The notes under the pieces are model-generated. The model was given only the letters and a program-made list of their open reading frames with translations. It searched no databases and had not been told where the DNA came from. Below, one piece after another: positions 16,304 through 25,165 of a stretch of 64,000 nt of DNA; position 1 is the first letter of the stretch, and each line of letters begins with the position of its first letter. The position numbers were made by a program, and so were the translations under genes. The DNA comes from Caballeronia peredens (GTDB lineage Bacteria > Pseudomonadota > Gammaproteobacteria > Burkholderiales > Burkholderiaceae): the NCBI GenBank assembly GCA_001544595.2, contig FCOH02000018.1, positions 62,001 through 126,000 on the forward strand, written 5' to 3'.

Positions 16304-18526
16304 TCATGCCGTCGCCGGAGGCAGGACGCGGTCGAGCGTGATCGGCAGATCGCGCACGCGCACGCCTGTCGCGTGATACACCGCGTTGCCGAGCGCGCCC
16401 GCCACGCCCGTAATGCCGATTTCGCCGATGCCGCGCGCCCCGAGCGGATTGATGAGCGGATCGGGTTCACCGACGAACGAGATGTCCAGCATGCCGATAT
16501 CCGCGTTCACCGGCACGTGGTACTCCGCGAGATTCGCGTTCGTGTAGCGCCCGTAACGCGCATCCATTTCGCTTTTCTCGAACAGCGCCGAGCCCACGCC
16601 CCACACGATGCCGCCCATCAGCTGGCTATGCGCGGTCTTCTCGTTGAGCAGCGTGCCGACGTCGTACACGCCGACGATGCGCGGCACGCGGATCACGCCG
16701 AGATCGGCATCGACGCGCACTTCCACGAACACCGCGCCGAACGAGTGAAACGCGTACTGCTTCTTTTCGTCGCCGGGGCGCGTGGTGGCCGTGGCCTCGA
16801 TCGCGCGTCCGCCGTTGCGGGCGATGACCGCCGCCGCCGGATCGCGCCTGTCCGGATTCGACACGCTCACAACCCAGCCGTTGGACACCGTCACGTCCTC
16901 GCGCGCGAGACCCGCGACGGGCGATCCGCGGTCGGCGAGCGCCATCGCGATCAACTGGTCGCGTGCCTGCAGCGACGCCGCGCGCACCGCCGGCGACACG
17001 CTCGCCGCCGACTGCGAGCCGCCCGACACCGGCGCCTTCGGCAACGACGAATCGCCGAGCGCGAAACGCACGTAGTCGGGCGGAAAGCCGAGCGCGTCGG
17101 CGGCGACCTGCGTCATGATCGTGTACGTGCCGGTGCCGAGATCCTGCGTGCCGGAGGCGACCATCGCGGTGCCGTCGGGCAGGATGCGCGCGATCGCCGA
17201 CGCCTCGCTGCGGTTCGCCGGATATGTCGCCGTGCCGACGCCCCAGCCGATCAGCGTATTGCCTTCGCGCATCGAGCGCGGCGCCGCGCTGCGCCGCGAC
17301 CAGCCGAATTTCGCCGCGCCCTGTTCGTAACACGCCGTCAGCGCCTTGTGGGACCACGGCCGCTTTTCCTGCGGCTCCATGTTCGCGTGATTCTTCATGC
17401 GGAACGCGAGCGGATCCATCTTCAGCTGATACGCCATCTCATCCATCGCCGATTCGAGCGCGAACGAGCCGCTCGTTTCGCCCGGCGCGCGCATGAACGT
17501 CGGCGTGCCGATGTCGAGCTTCACGAGCTTGTGCGACGTCGACTGGTTAGGCACCGCATACAGCATGCGCGAGACGATCGCGGAGCTTTCGGTCCAGTCC
17601 TCGAACGTCGATGTCGTCGAGATGAGGTCGTGGCGCATGCCGGTCATGATGCCGTCGTCGCGCGCGCTGATCAGGATGCGCTGCTCCGTGTACGGCCGAT
17701 TGCCGATCATGCCGAACATCTGCGGACGCTCCAGCACGAGCTTCACCGGGCGGCCGGTCTGTTTCGACGCCATCGCGGCCAGCACGACGTGCGACCACAC
17801 CGAGCCCTTGCAGCCGAAACCGCCGCCGACGAACGGGCAGATCACGCGCACGTTGTCATCCGGAATGCCGAAGAACTTCGCCACCGCGCTGCGCGCGCCG
17901 GACACGCCTTGCGTCGAGTCGTAGAGCGTGAGCTTCGGGCCGTCCCAGCGCGCGAGCGTCGCGTGCGGCTCCATCGGATTGTGATGCTCGTAAGGCGTCG
18001 TGTAGACCGCGTTCAGGCGCGTCGGGCCTTGCCGCAAGCCGGCTTCGACGTCGCCGCGCTGCGTCGTGATCGCGCGGCCCATCATCTTTTCCGGCTGATA
18101 TGCCGCGCCCTTCGCGCGCCCGAAATCGGCGTTGGGCGGCGCGGCTTCGTAGCGCACGTCGACGTAACGCGCCGCGCCCTGCGCATGTTCGAGCGAATCG
18201 GCGACGACCACCGCGACCGGCTCGTTGCTGTAGCGCACGTCGCGGGTCTGCAGCAGCGTGAGCTTGCGCACGGCGGGCGGCTGCGCGTCGGGGACGCCGT
18301 CGTTAGGCAGGCGCAGCGCGTTCTGATACGTCATCACGAGCAGCACGCCGGGCATGGCCTGCGCGCGGCTCGTGTCGATCGACGCAATGCGCCCGTGCGC
18401 GACCGTGCTCGTCACGATGACCGCGTGCGCGAGCTTCGCGTCGGTGTTGTCGGCCGAATAGCGCGCCTGGCCCGTGACCTTCAGCACGCCGTCGGTGCGG
18501 TCGAGCGGTTTTCCGATGACAGTCAT
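16304..18526 (-). CDS. paoC: Aldehyde oxidase molybdopterin-binding subunit
   Basis: A 740-residue xanthine-oxidase-family large subunit, close to E. coli PaoC in length. It binds the molybdenum cofactor and oxidises aldehydes to acids. Visible are an N-terminal GKPLDRTDGVLKVTGQARYS domain, the molybdopterin segment with FVGGGFGCKGSVWSH, RAPGETSGSFALESAMDEMA, GTQDLGTGTYTIMTQ, and near the C-terminus LGARGIGEIGITG. The last carries the catalytic Glu that acts as base. The ATG overlaps the FAD-subunit stop as ATGA, indicating translational coupling. An older-looking upstream extension of this frame simply overlaps paoB and is not coding. Confidence 0.95.
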   Translation of the reverse strand: MTVIGKPLDRTDGVLKVTGQARYSADNTDAKLAHAVIVTSTVAHGRIASIDTSRAQAMPGVLLVMTYQNALRLPNDGVPDAQPPAVRKLTLLQTRDVRYSNEPVAVVVADSLEHAQGAARYVDVRYEAAPPNADFGRAKGAAYQPEKMMGRAITTQRGDVEAGLRQGPTRLNAVYTTPYEHHNPMEPHATLARWDGPKLTLYDSTQGVSGARSAVAKFFGIPDDNVRVICPFVGGGFGCKGSVWSHVVLAAMASKQTGRPVKLVLERPQMFGMIGNRPYTEQRILISARDDGIMTGMRHDLISTTSTFEDWTESSAIVSRMLYAVPNQSTSHKLVKLDIGTPTFMRAPGETSGSFALESAMDEMAYQLKMDPLAFRMKNHANMEPQEKRPWSHKALTACYEQGAAKFGWSRRSAAPRSMREGNTLIGWGVGTATYPANRSEASAIARILPDGTAMVASGTQDLGTGTYTIMTQVAADALGFPPDYVRFALGDSSLPKAPVSGGSQSAASVSPAVRAASLQARDQLIAMALADRGSPVAGLAREDVTVSNGWVVSVSNPDRRDPAAAVIARNGGRAIEATATTRPGDEKKQYAFHSFGAVFVEVRVDADLGVIRVPRIVGVYDVGTLLNEKTAHSQLMGGIVWGVGSALFEKSEMDARYGRYTNANLAEYHVPVNADIGMLDISFVGEPDPLINPLGARGIGEIGITGVAGALGNAVYHATGVRVRDLPITLDRVLPPATA

Positions 18527-19512
18527 GCGACACCTCCGGCCTGTTGTACCGCACGCACGATCGCGCGCTGTGCGAGCGCGATCTTGAACGCGTTCTCGCG
18601 TTGCGCTTGCGCGCCCTGCACGGCGAGCGCGGCGGCGCTTTGCAGCGTCGGCTTGTCGAGCGTTTTGCCGACGAGCGCGCGTTCCGTCGCGTCCGCGCGC
18701 CACGGCTTGTGCGCGACGCCGCCCAGCGCGATGCGCGCGCTCTTCACGGTCGTGCCGTCCATCTGCAACGCGGCCGCGACGGAGACGAGCGCGAACGCAT
18801 AGCTCGCGCGATCGCGCACTTTCAGATACTTCGAATGCTCCGCAAAGCGCGGCGGCGGCAGATCCACGGACGTGATCAGCTCGCCCGGCTGCAAGGTCGT
18901 GTCGAGATCGGGCCGCTCGCCCGGCAGCCGATGAAACTCCGCGAACGCAATCGTCCGCTCGCCGTTCGGGCCGGTCACGCGCACGACGGCGTCGAGCGCG
19001 GCGAGCGCCACACTCATGTCGGACGGATTCGTCGCGATGCATTGACGGCTCGCGCCGAGAATCGCATGCATGCGGTTGTGGCCGTCGATCGCGGCGCAGC
19101 CGCTGCCCGGCGCGCGCTTGTTGCACTGGGGAAAGCCGGTGTCGTAGAAATACGCGCAGCGCGTGCGCTGCATCAGATTGCCGCCGACGGTCGCCATGTT
19201 GCGCAATTGCGCCGACGCGCCCGCGAGCAGCGCCTGCGACAGCAGCGGATAACGCTCGCGCACCCACGCGTGATTCGCGCAATCGCTGTTGCGCACGAGC
19301 GCGCCCACGCGCAAGCCGCCGTCGGGCAGCGCGGTGATGCCGTTCAGCGCATCGATGTGCGTGATGTCGACGAGCTTCATCGGCCGCATCACGCCGCCTT
19401 TCATGAGATCGAGCAGGTTCGTGCCGCCGCCAATGAACATCGTGCCCGGCTGGCTTGCCGCCTGCAGCGCCGCGCCGATGTCGGCTGCGCGTTGATAGGA
19501 GATCGCGTCCAT
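18523..19512 (-). CDS. paoB: Aldehyde oxidase FAD-binding subunit
   Basis: A 329-residue medium subunit. FAD-binding signatures are MFIGGGTNLLDLMKGG and MATVGGNLMQRTRC, followed by the C-terminal CO-dehydrogenase flavoprotein domain (RIALGGVAHKPWRA). As in E. coli PaoB, extra cysteines sit in the FAD domain (RCAYFYDTGFPQCN, PGSGC, and RQC further on), the set that holds an additional 4Fe-4S cluster. This separates it from plain xanthine dehydrogenase FAD subunits. It lies 11 bp after paoA and overlaps paoC by four bases. Confidence 0.93.
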   Translation of the reverse strand: MDAISYQRAADIGAALQAASQPGTMFIGGGTNLLDLMKGGVMRPMKLVDITHIDALNGITALPDGGLRVGALVRNSDCANHAWVRERYPLLSQALLAGASAQLRNMATVGGNLMQRTRCAYFYDTGFPQCNKRAPGSGCAAIDGHNRMHAILGASRQCIATNPSDMSVALAALDAVVRVTGPNGERTIAFAEFHRLPGERPDLDTTLQPGELITSVDLPPPRFAEHSKYLKVRDRASYAFALVSVAAALQMDGTTVKSARIALGGVAHKPWRADATERALVGKTLDKPTLQSAAALAVQGAQAQRENAFKIALAQRAIVRAVQQAGGVA

Positions 19513-19523
19513 GTGCGTCTCCT

Positions 19524-20228
19524 TCAGGCGTTCGACGATGCCACGGCTTTCACCGCCGCGACGATGTTCGGATAGGCGCCGCAGCGGCAGATGTTGCCGC
19601 TCATGCGCTCGCGGATTTCGTCGTCGGACAGTTGCGCCGGGCGAAAGCGTACGTCGGCCGTGACCGCGCTCGCGTCGCCCGCGCGGTATTCAGCGATGAG
19701 CGCCGTCGCCGAGCACAATTGCCCGGGCGTACAGTAGCCGCACTGAAAGGCGTCCTTCTCGATGAACGCGCGCTGGATCGGCGCGAGCGTGTCGCCGTCG
19801 GGCGCGAGGCCTTCGACGGTCGTGACGGTTTCTCCGTCGTGCATCACCGCGAGCGTGAGACAGGAGTTGATGCGCCGGCCCGCCGCGATCACCGTGCACG
19901 CGCCGCACTGGCCGCGGTCGCAGCCTTTCTTCGTGCCGGTGAGTCCCGCGTATTCGCGCAGGGCGTCGAGCAGCGTCGTGCGCGCTTCGACCTGCAGTTC
20001 GTACGGATGGCCGTTGATGATCAGCCGCACGGGCATCGTCGGCGCGGCCGAGGGCGGCGTCGCGATGGCCGGCGTCGCGGCGGCCTGCTGTTGCGCGTGC
20101 GCGAGCGGCGCGGCGCTGACGGCGGCGGCCGCCGCGGCCGATTGCAGGAAACGCCGGCGCGACGGCTTTTGTGCCGCGTCTTGTGATGTGTCGCTGGCGT
20201 CGGGGATAGTCGTATTGTCTGGGGACAT
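19524..20228 (-). CDS. paoA: Aldehyde oxidase 2Fe-2S subunit with Tat signal
   Basis: A 234-residue small subunit. The N-terminus contains SRRRFLQ (residues 23-29) followed by an Ala-rich hydrophobic core ending AHA-Q, a Tat signal that would carry the assembled PaoABC complex to the periplasm. The plant-type cluster is bound by GCDRGQCGACTV plus SC, the second cluster by QCGYCTPGQ and GNICRCGAYPNI. It leads the paoA-paoB-paoC operon. Periplasmic aldehyde oxidases of this type detoxify aromatic and other aldehydes. A PaoD/XdhC-type maturation gene is not in the neighbourhood. Confidence 0.94.
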   Translation of the reverse strand: MSPDNTTIPDASDTSQDAAQKPSRRRFLQSAAAAAAVSAAPLAHAQQQAAATPAIATPPSAAPTMPVRLIINGHPYELQVEARTTLLDALREYAGLTGTKKGCDRGQCGACTVIAAGRRINSCLTLAVMHDGETVTTVEGLAPDGDTLAPIQRAFIEKDAFQCGYCTPGQLCSATALIAEYRAGDASAVTADVRFRPAQLSDDEIRERMSGNICRCGAYPNIVAAVKAVASSNA

Positions 20229-20590
20229 GGCGATCGGATGCTCCTCGCTCGTTCGGAAGGGCGCCGGCCGGTTCGAGTCTTCATGGGCATTTGCGCGCGG
20301 CCGACTGCGACGTCGTGCCGCGAGCGCCGGTTGCTCGAATCCTGTGCCCGGTGCGTCGTTGCGCGGGCGCGCGTACGGAAATCAACCAGAGCGATTGATC
20401 AGCCGATCGAACGTTCGACCCGCGACGGCGAGGGATCAGCAAATACGATGCCATGCGTGACGGCGACAGGCGCGCAGGCACGCGTCGCGAAATCGCGTCG
20501 CCGGTTTGCGCGTAAATGCTGCATGCGCAGGTAAATACTTCGCTGTCCGATCGGACGAAGATGGCGAAATTGCCATATTTGCCGCGATTT
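20229..20590. other. Gene-free upstream region of paoABC
   Basis: About 360 bp between paoA and a DUF4148 gene, both leftward. It should hold the paoABC promoter. I see a perfect 12-bp palindrome TCGAACGTTCGA at 20407-20418 that could be an operator, and a GAGGAG about 12 bases before the paoA ATG. No adjacent regulator gene or convincing RNA element was seen. Confidence 0.5.
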
Positions 20591-20869
20591 TCAACGCCCC
20601 GGATACATCGACGGCGCATTGCGCGACGATCGCGCGGGACCATAGGGATCGGGATTGCCGAAGCGCGGAATCGTGCCGTCGGCGCGCGCGCGGGCGAGAT
20701 CGGCGCGAACCTGCGCACGCGTGAGCGGCCCGTTCGATGCCATCGCCATCTGGGCGGGCATCGGCTGCGGCGTCATCGTCGGCTGGGTCGTGCCGCCCGC
20801 ATTCATCTGCGCCGATGCGGTCGCGCTCAGCACGCAAGCCGCGCATGCGGCCAGCCAGATCGTCTTCAT
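20591..20869 (-). CDS. DUF4148 exported small protein (92 aa)
   Basis: The ATG at 20869 follows a strong AAGGAG site and opens a signal peptide (MKTIWLAACAACVLSATASA-Q). The mature part contains the DUF4148 hallmark GPLTRAQVRADLARARADG followed by PNPDPYGP-like Pro/Gly-rich text. The family is abundant in Burkholderia relatives, usually as short exported proteins of unknown role. It is monocistronic as far as can be seen. Confidence 0.85.
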   Translation of the reverse strand: MKTIWLAACAACVLSATASAQMNAGGTTQPTMTPQPMPAQMAMASNGPLTRAQVRADLARARADGTIPRFGNPDPYGPARSSRNAPSMYPGR

Positions 20870-20978
20870 GGTCGTTCTCCTTCGAGTCGTATAGCGATGT
20901 ATACGCGCCCGGAGAGGAAACGGATGAAGCGCCGTGTCAGTCCGCAACTAACGGTCTTTCATGACAAACGCCGACGAA

Positions 20979-21494
20979 TCATTTGACGAGCGCGAGCGCT
21001 TCCCGGAAACGCGGATGCCGGCAACTGCCGAGCCAGCCGAAGATCGCGGTCTCGACGCTCGTGAGCCTTGCGCCGTCCTGCTGCGCGCGTTCGAGCGCGA
21101 TGGCGCGGTCGCCGGCGCGGCGCGAGGCGACCGCGTCCGCCACATATTCCACGCGGTAACCGAGCCGCAACAGTCCGAGCACGGTCAGCAGCACGCACAC
21201 GTGCGCTTCGGCGCCCGCGACCCACAAGGTTTCGGTCCTCGGCGGCAGCGCGGCGCCGAACGCGGGTTCGAGCGTCGCATCGAAAGTGTGCTTTTCGATG
21301 ACGCTTGCCGAGCGCATGTCGTCGCGCAAAACGTCCGCGGTCGCGCCGAGTCCGCGCGGATTCTGCTCCGTGACGATCACCGGCATGCCGAGCAGGCCAG
21401 CGGCGCGCAAAAGCGTCGCGACGCGCCCGGTCAGACGCTCGCCGCCATCGAGATGCGGAAGCAGCCGCGCTTGCATGTCGATGACGACGAGCAT
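20979..21494 (-). CDS. Isochorismatase-family (cysteine) hydrolase
   Basis: A 171-residue single-domain member. The catalytic Asp is in MLVVIDMQ, the Lys near IEKHTFDATLE, and the nucleophile Cys in VAGAEAHVCVLLTVLGL. The family cleaves amides or vinyl ethers (nicotinamide, isochorismate, ureido compounds), and small stand-alone members are often nicotinamidase-like or YcaC-like. The start at 21494 lies four bases after the stop of the 443-residue unknown protein, so the two are translated from one message and probably act together. Substrate unknown. Confidence 0.82.
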   Translation of the reverse strand: MLVVIDMQARLLPHLDGGERLTGRVATLLRAAGLLGMPVIVTEQNPRGLGATADVLRDDMRSASVIEKHTFDATLEPAFGAALPPRTETLWVAGAEAHVCVLLTVLGLLRLGYRVEYVADAVASRRAGDRAIALERAQQDGARLTSVETAIFGWLGSCRHPRFREALALVK

Positions 21495-21498
21495 CGGT

Positions 21499-22821
21499 TC
21501 AGGCCTCGCTTTCCATGATCCGGTCGATGAGGCGCGCATTTTCGCCCGCCGAACCGATGCCCGCATGCTTCGCCATCGGTACGAAGAAGTGCGTCGCGAC
21601 CGGCAGCTTCGAGCGGTCGAGCCAGTTCGCGAGATGCGCGGCGAGGCGCTTCGCCGGCGCCTTCAGCTCTTCGCGCAGCGCGCCGGGCAGCTTCTCGAAA
21701 TGACGCATGTCGGTCTGGTAGGGCTCGGGCGCGACGCACAGCGCATTGGGCCGGCCATCGACATCGACGGGCAGCCGCTCCAGCGCCTGATGCAGCAGCG
21801 CGACGCCGAGGCCTTCGCCGCGCCAGGGTTTGCGCACTTCCCACAGGCTGATGTAGATCACGCGATGCGCGTTGAACACCTCGCACAGCTTCTCCGGGCC
21901 GAGCGCCTCGGTGGCGGCCAGCGCAAGCGAGAGCATTTCGCCCGAGTACGTGTCGAGCGTGTAGACGAGATCGGCGCTGCTGTGCAGCGGCGGCACCTTG
22001 ACTAGTTGCAGCCGGACCGCCGCCGCGACGATGTCGCTGCCCGCTTCGTGAAACACGGCGAACGCGGTGCCGAGGCGTTCGTCGTCGACTTGCGGGTATT
22101 CGTGGCGATAGGTCATCGTGAACAGAAACGGCCCGATCTTCTCGCGATAGGCGAGCGGCCGGTCGACGTCGTAATGGTCGGTTCCGTCGAGGCCGTAGGG
22201 ATCGTAATCGCGCTTCTCGCGGCGCGCGCCGTTCTGCACCGACGCGGCGAGCGCCGCGAGCGGACGGCGCGATTCCGGCACGAGGTCTTCAGGCAAACCT
22301 TCCCATGTGAGGCGCAGAAATTCGCGTCCGCCGCGGTAGTGCACCTCGAAGAGCGACAGGATCGATTCACCCGCCGCCGGATCGAGGATGCGCTGCGCGC
22401 AATCGTAGGCGCGGTCGAGCAACTGGTCGGCTTCGGCGGGATCGGGCGAGAGATGCGGTTCGCTGCCCTGCGGCGCGGCGGGCAAGCCTCTTGCGAGCCG
22501 TTCCTTGTGCGCGAGTTCGAGCCATTCGTCGGCGGCGCGCTCGGCGATGAAACCCGCCGCGATGCGATAGCCCGTCAGCACGATCGACTGACCGGTCTGG
22601 CCGAGCGGAAACACGTATTCGTCGTTCATCACGTCTTCGACCGTGACGCGATGAAACGTTTCGCGCGGCGCACTGGCGTTGGCGGCCGTGTCGAAGCGGC
22701 TGTGCGACAGCACGTGAGCGACGAGGTCGGATGCGGCCGGACCGAATTCCGAGCCGGCGCCGGGAAGAAGCTTCAGGAGGGACAAGGTGCTCGTGGTGCC
22801 GGTCGTGCTCGATGTGCTCAT
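21499..22821 (-). CDS. Unknown protein with GNAT-like C-terminal motif (440 aa)
   Basis: I prefer the second ATG (22821) because a GGAG lies nine bases before it; the first ATG at 22830 abuts that same GGAG. The protein has no signal or membrane segment. Residues ~330-370 include VIYISLWEVRKPWRGEGLGVALLHQALERLP, where R-x-E-G-x-G resembles the acetyl-CoA pyrophosphate loop of GNAT acetyltransferases. The first 300 residues match no family I recognise (NDEYVFPLGQTGQSIVLTGY, HYRGGREFLRLTWEG, FLFTMTYRHEYPQVDDERLG). It is immediately followed by an isochorismatase-fold gene. Treat the acetyltransferase idea as a hint, not an assignment. Confidence 0.75.
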   Translation of the reverse strand: MSTSSTTGTTSTLSLLKLLPGAGSEFGPAASDLVAHVLSHSRFDTAANASAPRETFHRVTVEDVMNDEYVFPLGQTGQSIVLTGYRIAAGFIAERAADEWLELAHKERLARGLPAAPQGSEPHLSPDPAEADQLLDRAYDCAQRILDPAAGESILSLFEVHYRGGREFLRLTWEGLPEDLVPESRRPLAALAASVQNGARREKRDYDPYGLDGTDHYDVDRPLAYREKIGPFLFTMTYRHEYPQVDDERLGTAFAVFHEAGSDIVAAAVRLQLVKVPPLHSSADLVYTLDTYSGEMLSLALAATEALGPEKLCEVFNAHRVIYISLWEVRKPWRGEGLGVALLHQALERLPVDVDGRPNALCVAPEPYQTDMRHFEKLPGALREELKAPAKRLAAHLANWLDRSKLPVATHFFVPMAKHAGIGSAGENARLIDRIMESEA

Positions 22822-22911
22822 GAGTGCCATCTCCGATCGTGAAGGGTTATCGTAACAAACCGCGAGGCGCGGCAGGCGTGCCCGCGCGGGCTGTTCTCAT
22901 GGGAGATTTCG

Positions 22912-23349
22912 ATGAATGTTCAGAAGCGCGATGAATCGACGGCAACGGTTCACGAAGGCGGCTGCGCCTGCGGCGCATTTCGCTTTCGCGCGACGGGCAA
23001 GCCGCTGCGCGTCGGCATGTGTCATTGCACGACATGCCGGCAGGTGCATGGCTCCGCCTTTGGAGCTTATGCGATTTACGCTCGCGGCGACGTGACGATG
23101 AGCGGCAGCATCGCCACCTGGCGCAGTTCCGAGGAAGGGCGGCGGCATTTCTGCCCGGTGTGCGGCTCGGTCGCGTACATGGAATACGTGTCGCGCGACG
23201 AGATCGATCTGCCGCTCGGCGCGTTCGATGAAACCGGCCTGTTCGAGCCGGACTACGAATTGTGGTGCAAGCATCGCGAGCCGTGGCTGCCGCGCGGCGT
23301 ACGCCCCGAGTACGCGGAGGAACGACAGCACCAGACGCGCGCGGGTTGA
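22912..23349 (+). CDS. GFA-family zinc protein (glutathione-dependent formaldehyde-activating enzyme-like)
   Basis: A 145-residue protein with the GFA zinc pattern: GGCACGAFRF, CHCTTCRQVHG and HFCPVCGSVAYMEY. The Cys sets bind one structural and one catalytic zinc. The best-known member speeds formation of S-hydroxymethylglutathione from formaldehyde, but most homologues are of unknown substrate, so the name is nominal. A GGAG lies upstream of the ATG. It is divergent from the GNAT-like/isochorismatase pair, with an intergenic gap of about 90 bp. Confidence 0.85.
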   Translation: MNVQKRDESTATVHEGGCACGAFRFRATGKPLRVGMCHCTTCRQVHGSAFGAYAIYARGDVTMSGSIATWRSSEEGRRHFCPVCGSVAYMEYVSRDEIDLPLGAFDETGLFEPDYELWCKHREPWLPRGVRPEYAEERQHQTRAG

Positions 23350-23539
23350 CGACGAACGGGACATCTTTTGTCCTGCCGGAACTGCATCATCGGGTCAACG
23401 GTCCGAGCAATTGCATTCGCGCCCGGAAAATAAGACGATAAGCGGCGTGCTGCGCGACGAAGCGCCAGCGTGCCGGATGCGCGAAAGCGGCAGGATCGAG
23501 AACCTTTGAACTTCATGGCCAACGAGGAGTATCGATACC

Positions 23540-25114
23540 ATGGCGAAGCAACCGGTCAGCGGCAGCGACAAGATTCATCCCGAGGGCGCGAAATGCATCG
23601 GCCAGTGCGATCCTGGTGAGCAGATCGAAGTGATCGTCATGCTGCGGCGCAAGGACGAAGCCGGCTTCAGGCAGATGATGGCGAAGATCGAGGCCGGCGA
23701 GGCGCCCGCGCAGTCCGTCTCGCGCGAGGAATTCGACCAGCGCTTCGGCGCATCCGAGGCAGACGTCGAGAAGGTCAAGGCCTTCGCCAAGCAATACGGC
23801 CTGAGCGTCGTGCGCGCCAATCCCGACATGCGCAGCGTCGTGCTGAAGGGCACCATCGAAGCGTTTCAGAAGGCTTTCGACGTCAAGCTCGAACGCTTTC
23901 AACATCACAACATCGGCGAATACCGCGGTCCGACGGGACCGGTCAACGTGCCCGCGGACATGCACGATGCGATCACCGCCGTGCTCGGCCTCGACAGCAA
24001 GCCGCAGGCGCGTCCGCACTTTCGCTTCCGTCCGCCGTTCAAGCCGGCGCGCGGCCTCGCGCCTGCGTCGTTCACGCCGGTCGATCTCGCGCGCCTCTAC
24101 GACTTCCCCGATGGCGACGGCGCCGGCCAGTGCATTGCGATCATCGAGCTCGGCGGCGGCTATCGCGATACCGACTTGTCCGCGTACTTCAAGAAGCTCG
24201 GCGTGAAGGCGCCGAACGTCGTGGCGGTCGGCGTGGATAACGCGAAGAACGCGCCCACCGGCAACCCGAACGGTCCGGACGGCGAAGTGACGCTCGACAT
24301 CGAGATCGCGGGCGCGATCGCGCCGGGCGCGCGCATCGCCGTGTATTTCGCGCCGAACAGCGACGCCGGCTTCATCGACGCCGTCAACCGCGCGCTGCAC
24401 GATGCCACCAACAAACCTTCGGTGATCTCGATCAGCTGGGGCGGCCCGGAGTCGATGTGGTCGTCGCAATCGGTGGGCGCGTTCAACGACGTGCTGCAAA
24501 GCGCGGCCGCGCTCGGCGTGACGGTGTGCGCCGCGTCGGGCGACAGCGGCTCGTCCGACGGCGTCGGCGACGGCGCGGATCACGTCGACTTCCCGGCGTC
24601 GAGCCCGTATGTGCTCGGCTGCGGCGGCACGAGCCTGGCGGCGTCGGGCAAGGGCATCGCGCAGGAAGTCGTGTGGAACGACGGCGAGCAGGGCGGCGCG
24701 GGCGGCGGCGGCGTCTCCGGCACGTTCGCGCTGCCGGTCTGGCAGAAAGGGCTTTCGGTCACGCGCAACGGCAAGCACGCGGCGCTCGCCAAACGCGGCG
24801 TGCCCGATGTCGCCGGCGACGCATCGCCGCAAACCGGCTATGAAGTGCTGATCGACGGCGAGGACACGGTCGTCGGCGGCACGAGCGCGGTCGCGCCGCT
24901 GTGGGCCGCGCTGATCGCCCGCATCAACGCGCTCAACAAGTCGCCGTCGGGCTTCATCAATCCGAAGCTCTACAAGGCGAAGACGGCGTTCCGCGACATC
25001 ACGCAGGGCAACAACGGCAGCTTTTCCGCGGCGGCCGGCTGGGACGCGTGCACCGGCATGGGCAGCCCGGACGGCGCGAAGATCGCGGCGGCGCTCGCGC
25101 CCGCGAAAACCTGA
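23540..25114 (+). CDS. S53 family serine-carboxyl peptidase (sedolisin/kumamolisin type)
   Basis: A 524-residue protein starting after a GAGGAG site. Residues ~1-165 look like the activation prodomain. The peptidase domain has the acid-active triad: Glu249 and Asp253 in GEVTLDIE, the oxyanion Asp335 in SGDSG, and the nucleophile Ser449 in GGTSAVAP. The calcium site is FRDITQGNN..GWDACTGMGSPDG. Sedolisins work at low pH outside the cell, yet the N-terminus (MAKQPVSGSDKIHPEG) is not a Sec signal. The S10 peptidase follows after 51 bp, probably as one operon. It may be non-classically exported or intracellular. Confidence 0.92.
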   Translation: MAKQPVSGSDKIHPEGAKCIGQCDPGEQIEVIVMLRRKDEAGFRQMMAKIEAGEAPAQSVSREEFDQRFGASEADVEKVKAFAKQYGLSVVRANPDMRSVVLKGTIEAFQKAFDVKLERFQHHNIGEYRGPTGPVNVPADMHDAITAVLGLDSKPQARPHFRFRPPFKPARGLAPASFTPVDLARLYDFPDGDGAGQCIAIIELGGGYRDTDLSAYFKKLGVKAPNVVAVGVDNAKNAPTGNPNGPDGEVTLDIEIAGAIAPGARIAVYFAPNSDAGFIDAVNRALHDATNKPSVISISWGGPESMWSSQSVGAFNDVLQSAAALGVTVCAASGDSGSSDGVGDGADHVDFPASSPYVLGCGGTSLAASGKGIAQEVVWNDGEQGGAGGGGVSGTFALPVWQKGLSVTRNGKHAALAKRGVPDVAGDASPQTGYEVLIDGEDTVVGGTSAVAPLWAALIARINALNKSPSGFINPKLYKAKTAFRDITQGNNGSFSAAAGWDACTGMGSPDGAKIAAALAPAKT

Positions 25115-25165
25115 AGCAGCGCAGGTCGAGACACACGCGTTACATGAGCGATAAATGAGCGAGAC

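Noticed and set aside
16373..18802. Long plus-strand open frame opposite paoC
   Set aside because: Composition is typical of antisense GC-rich frames; paoC is clear on the other strand.
16304..19282. 992-codon reading of paoC with a 250-residue N-terminal extension
   Set aside because: The extension overlaps paoB out of frame; the ATG in the ATGA overlap gives the normal 740-residue subunit.
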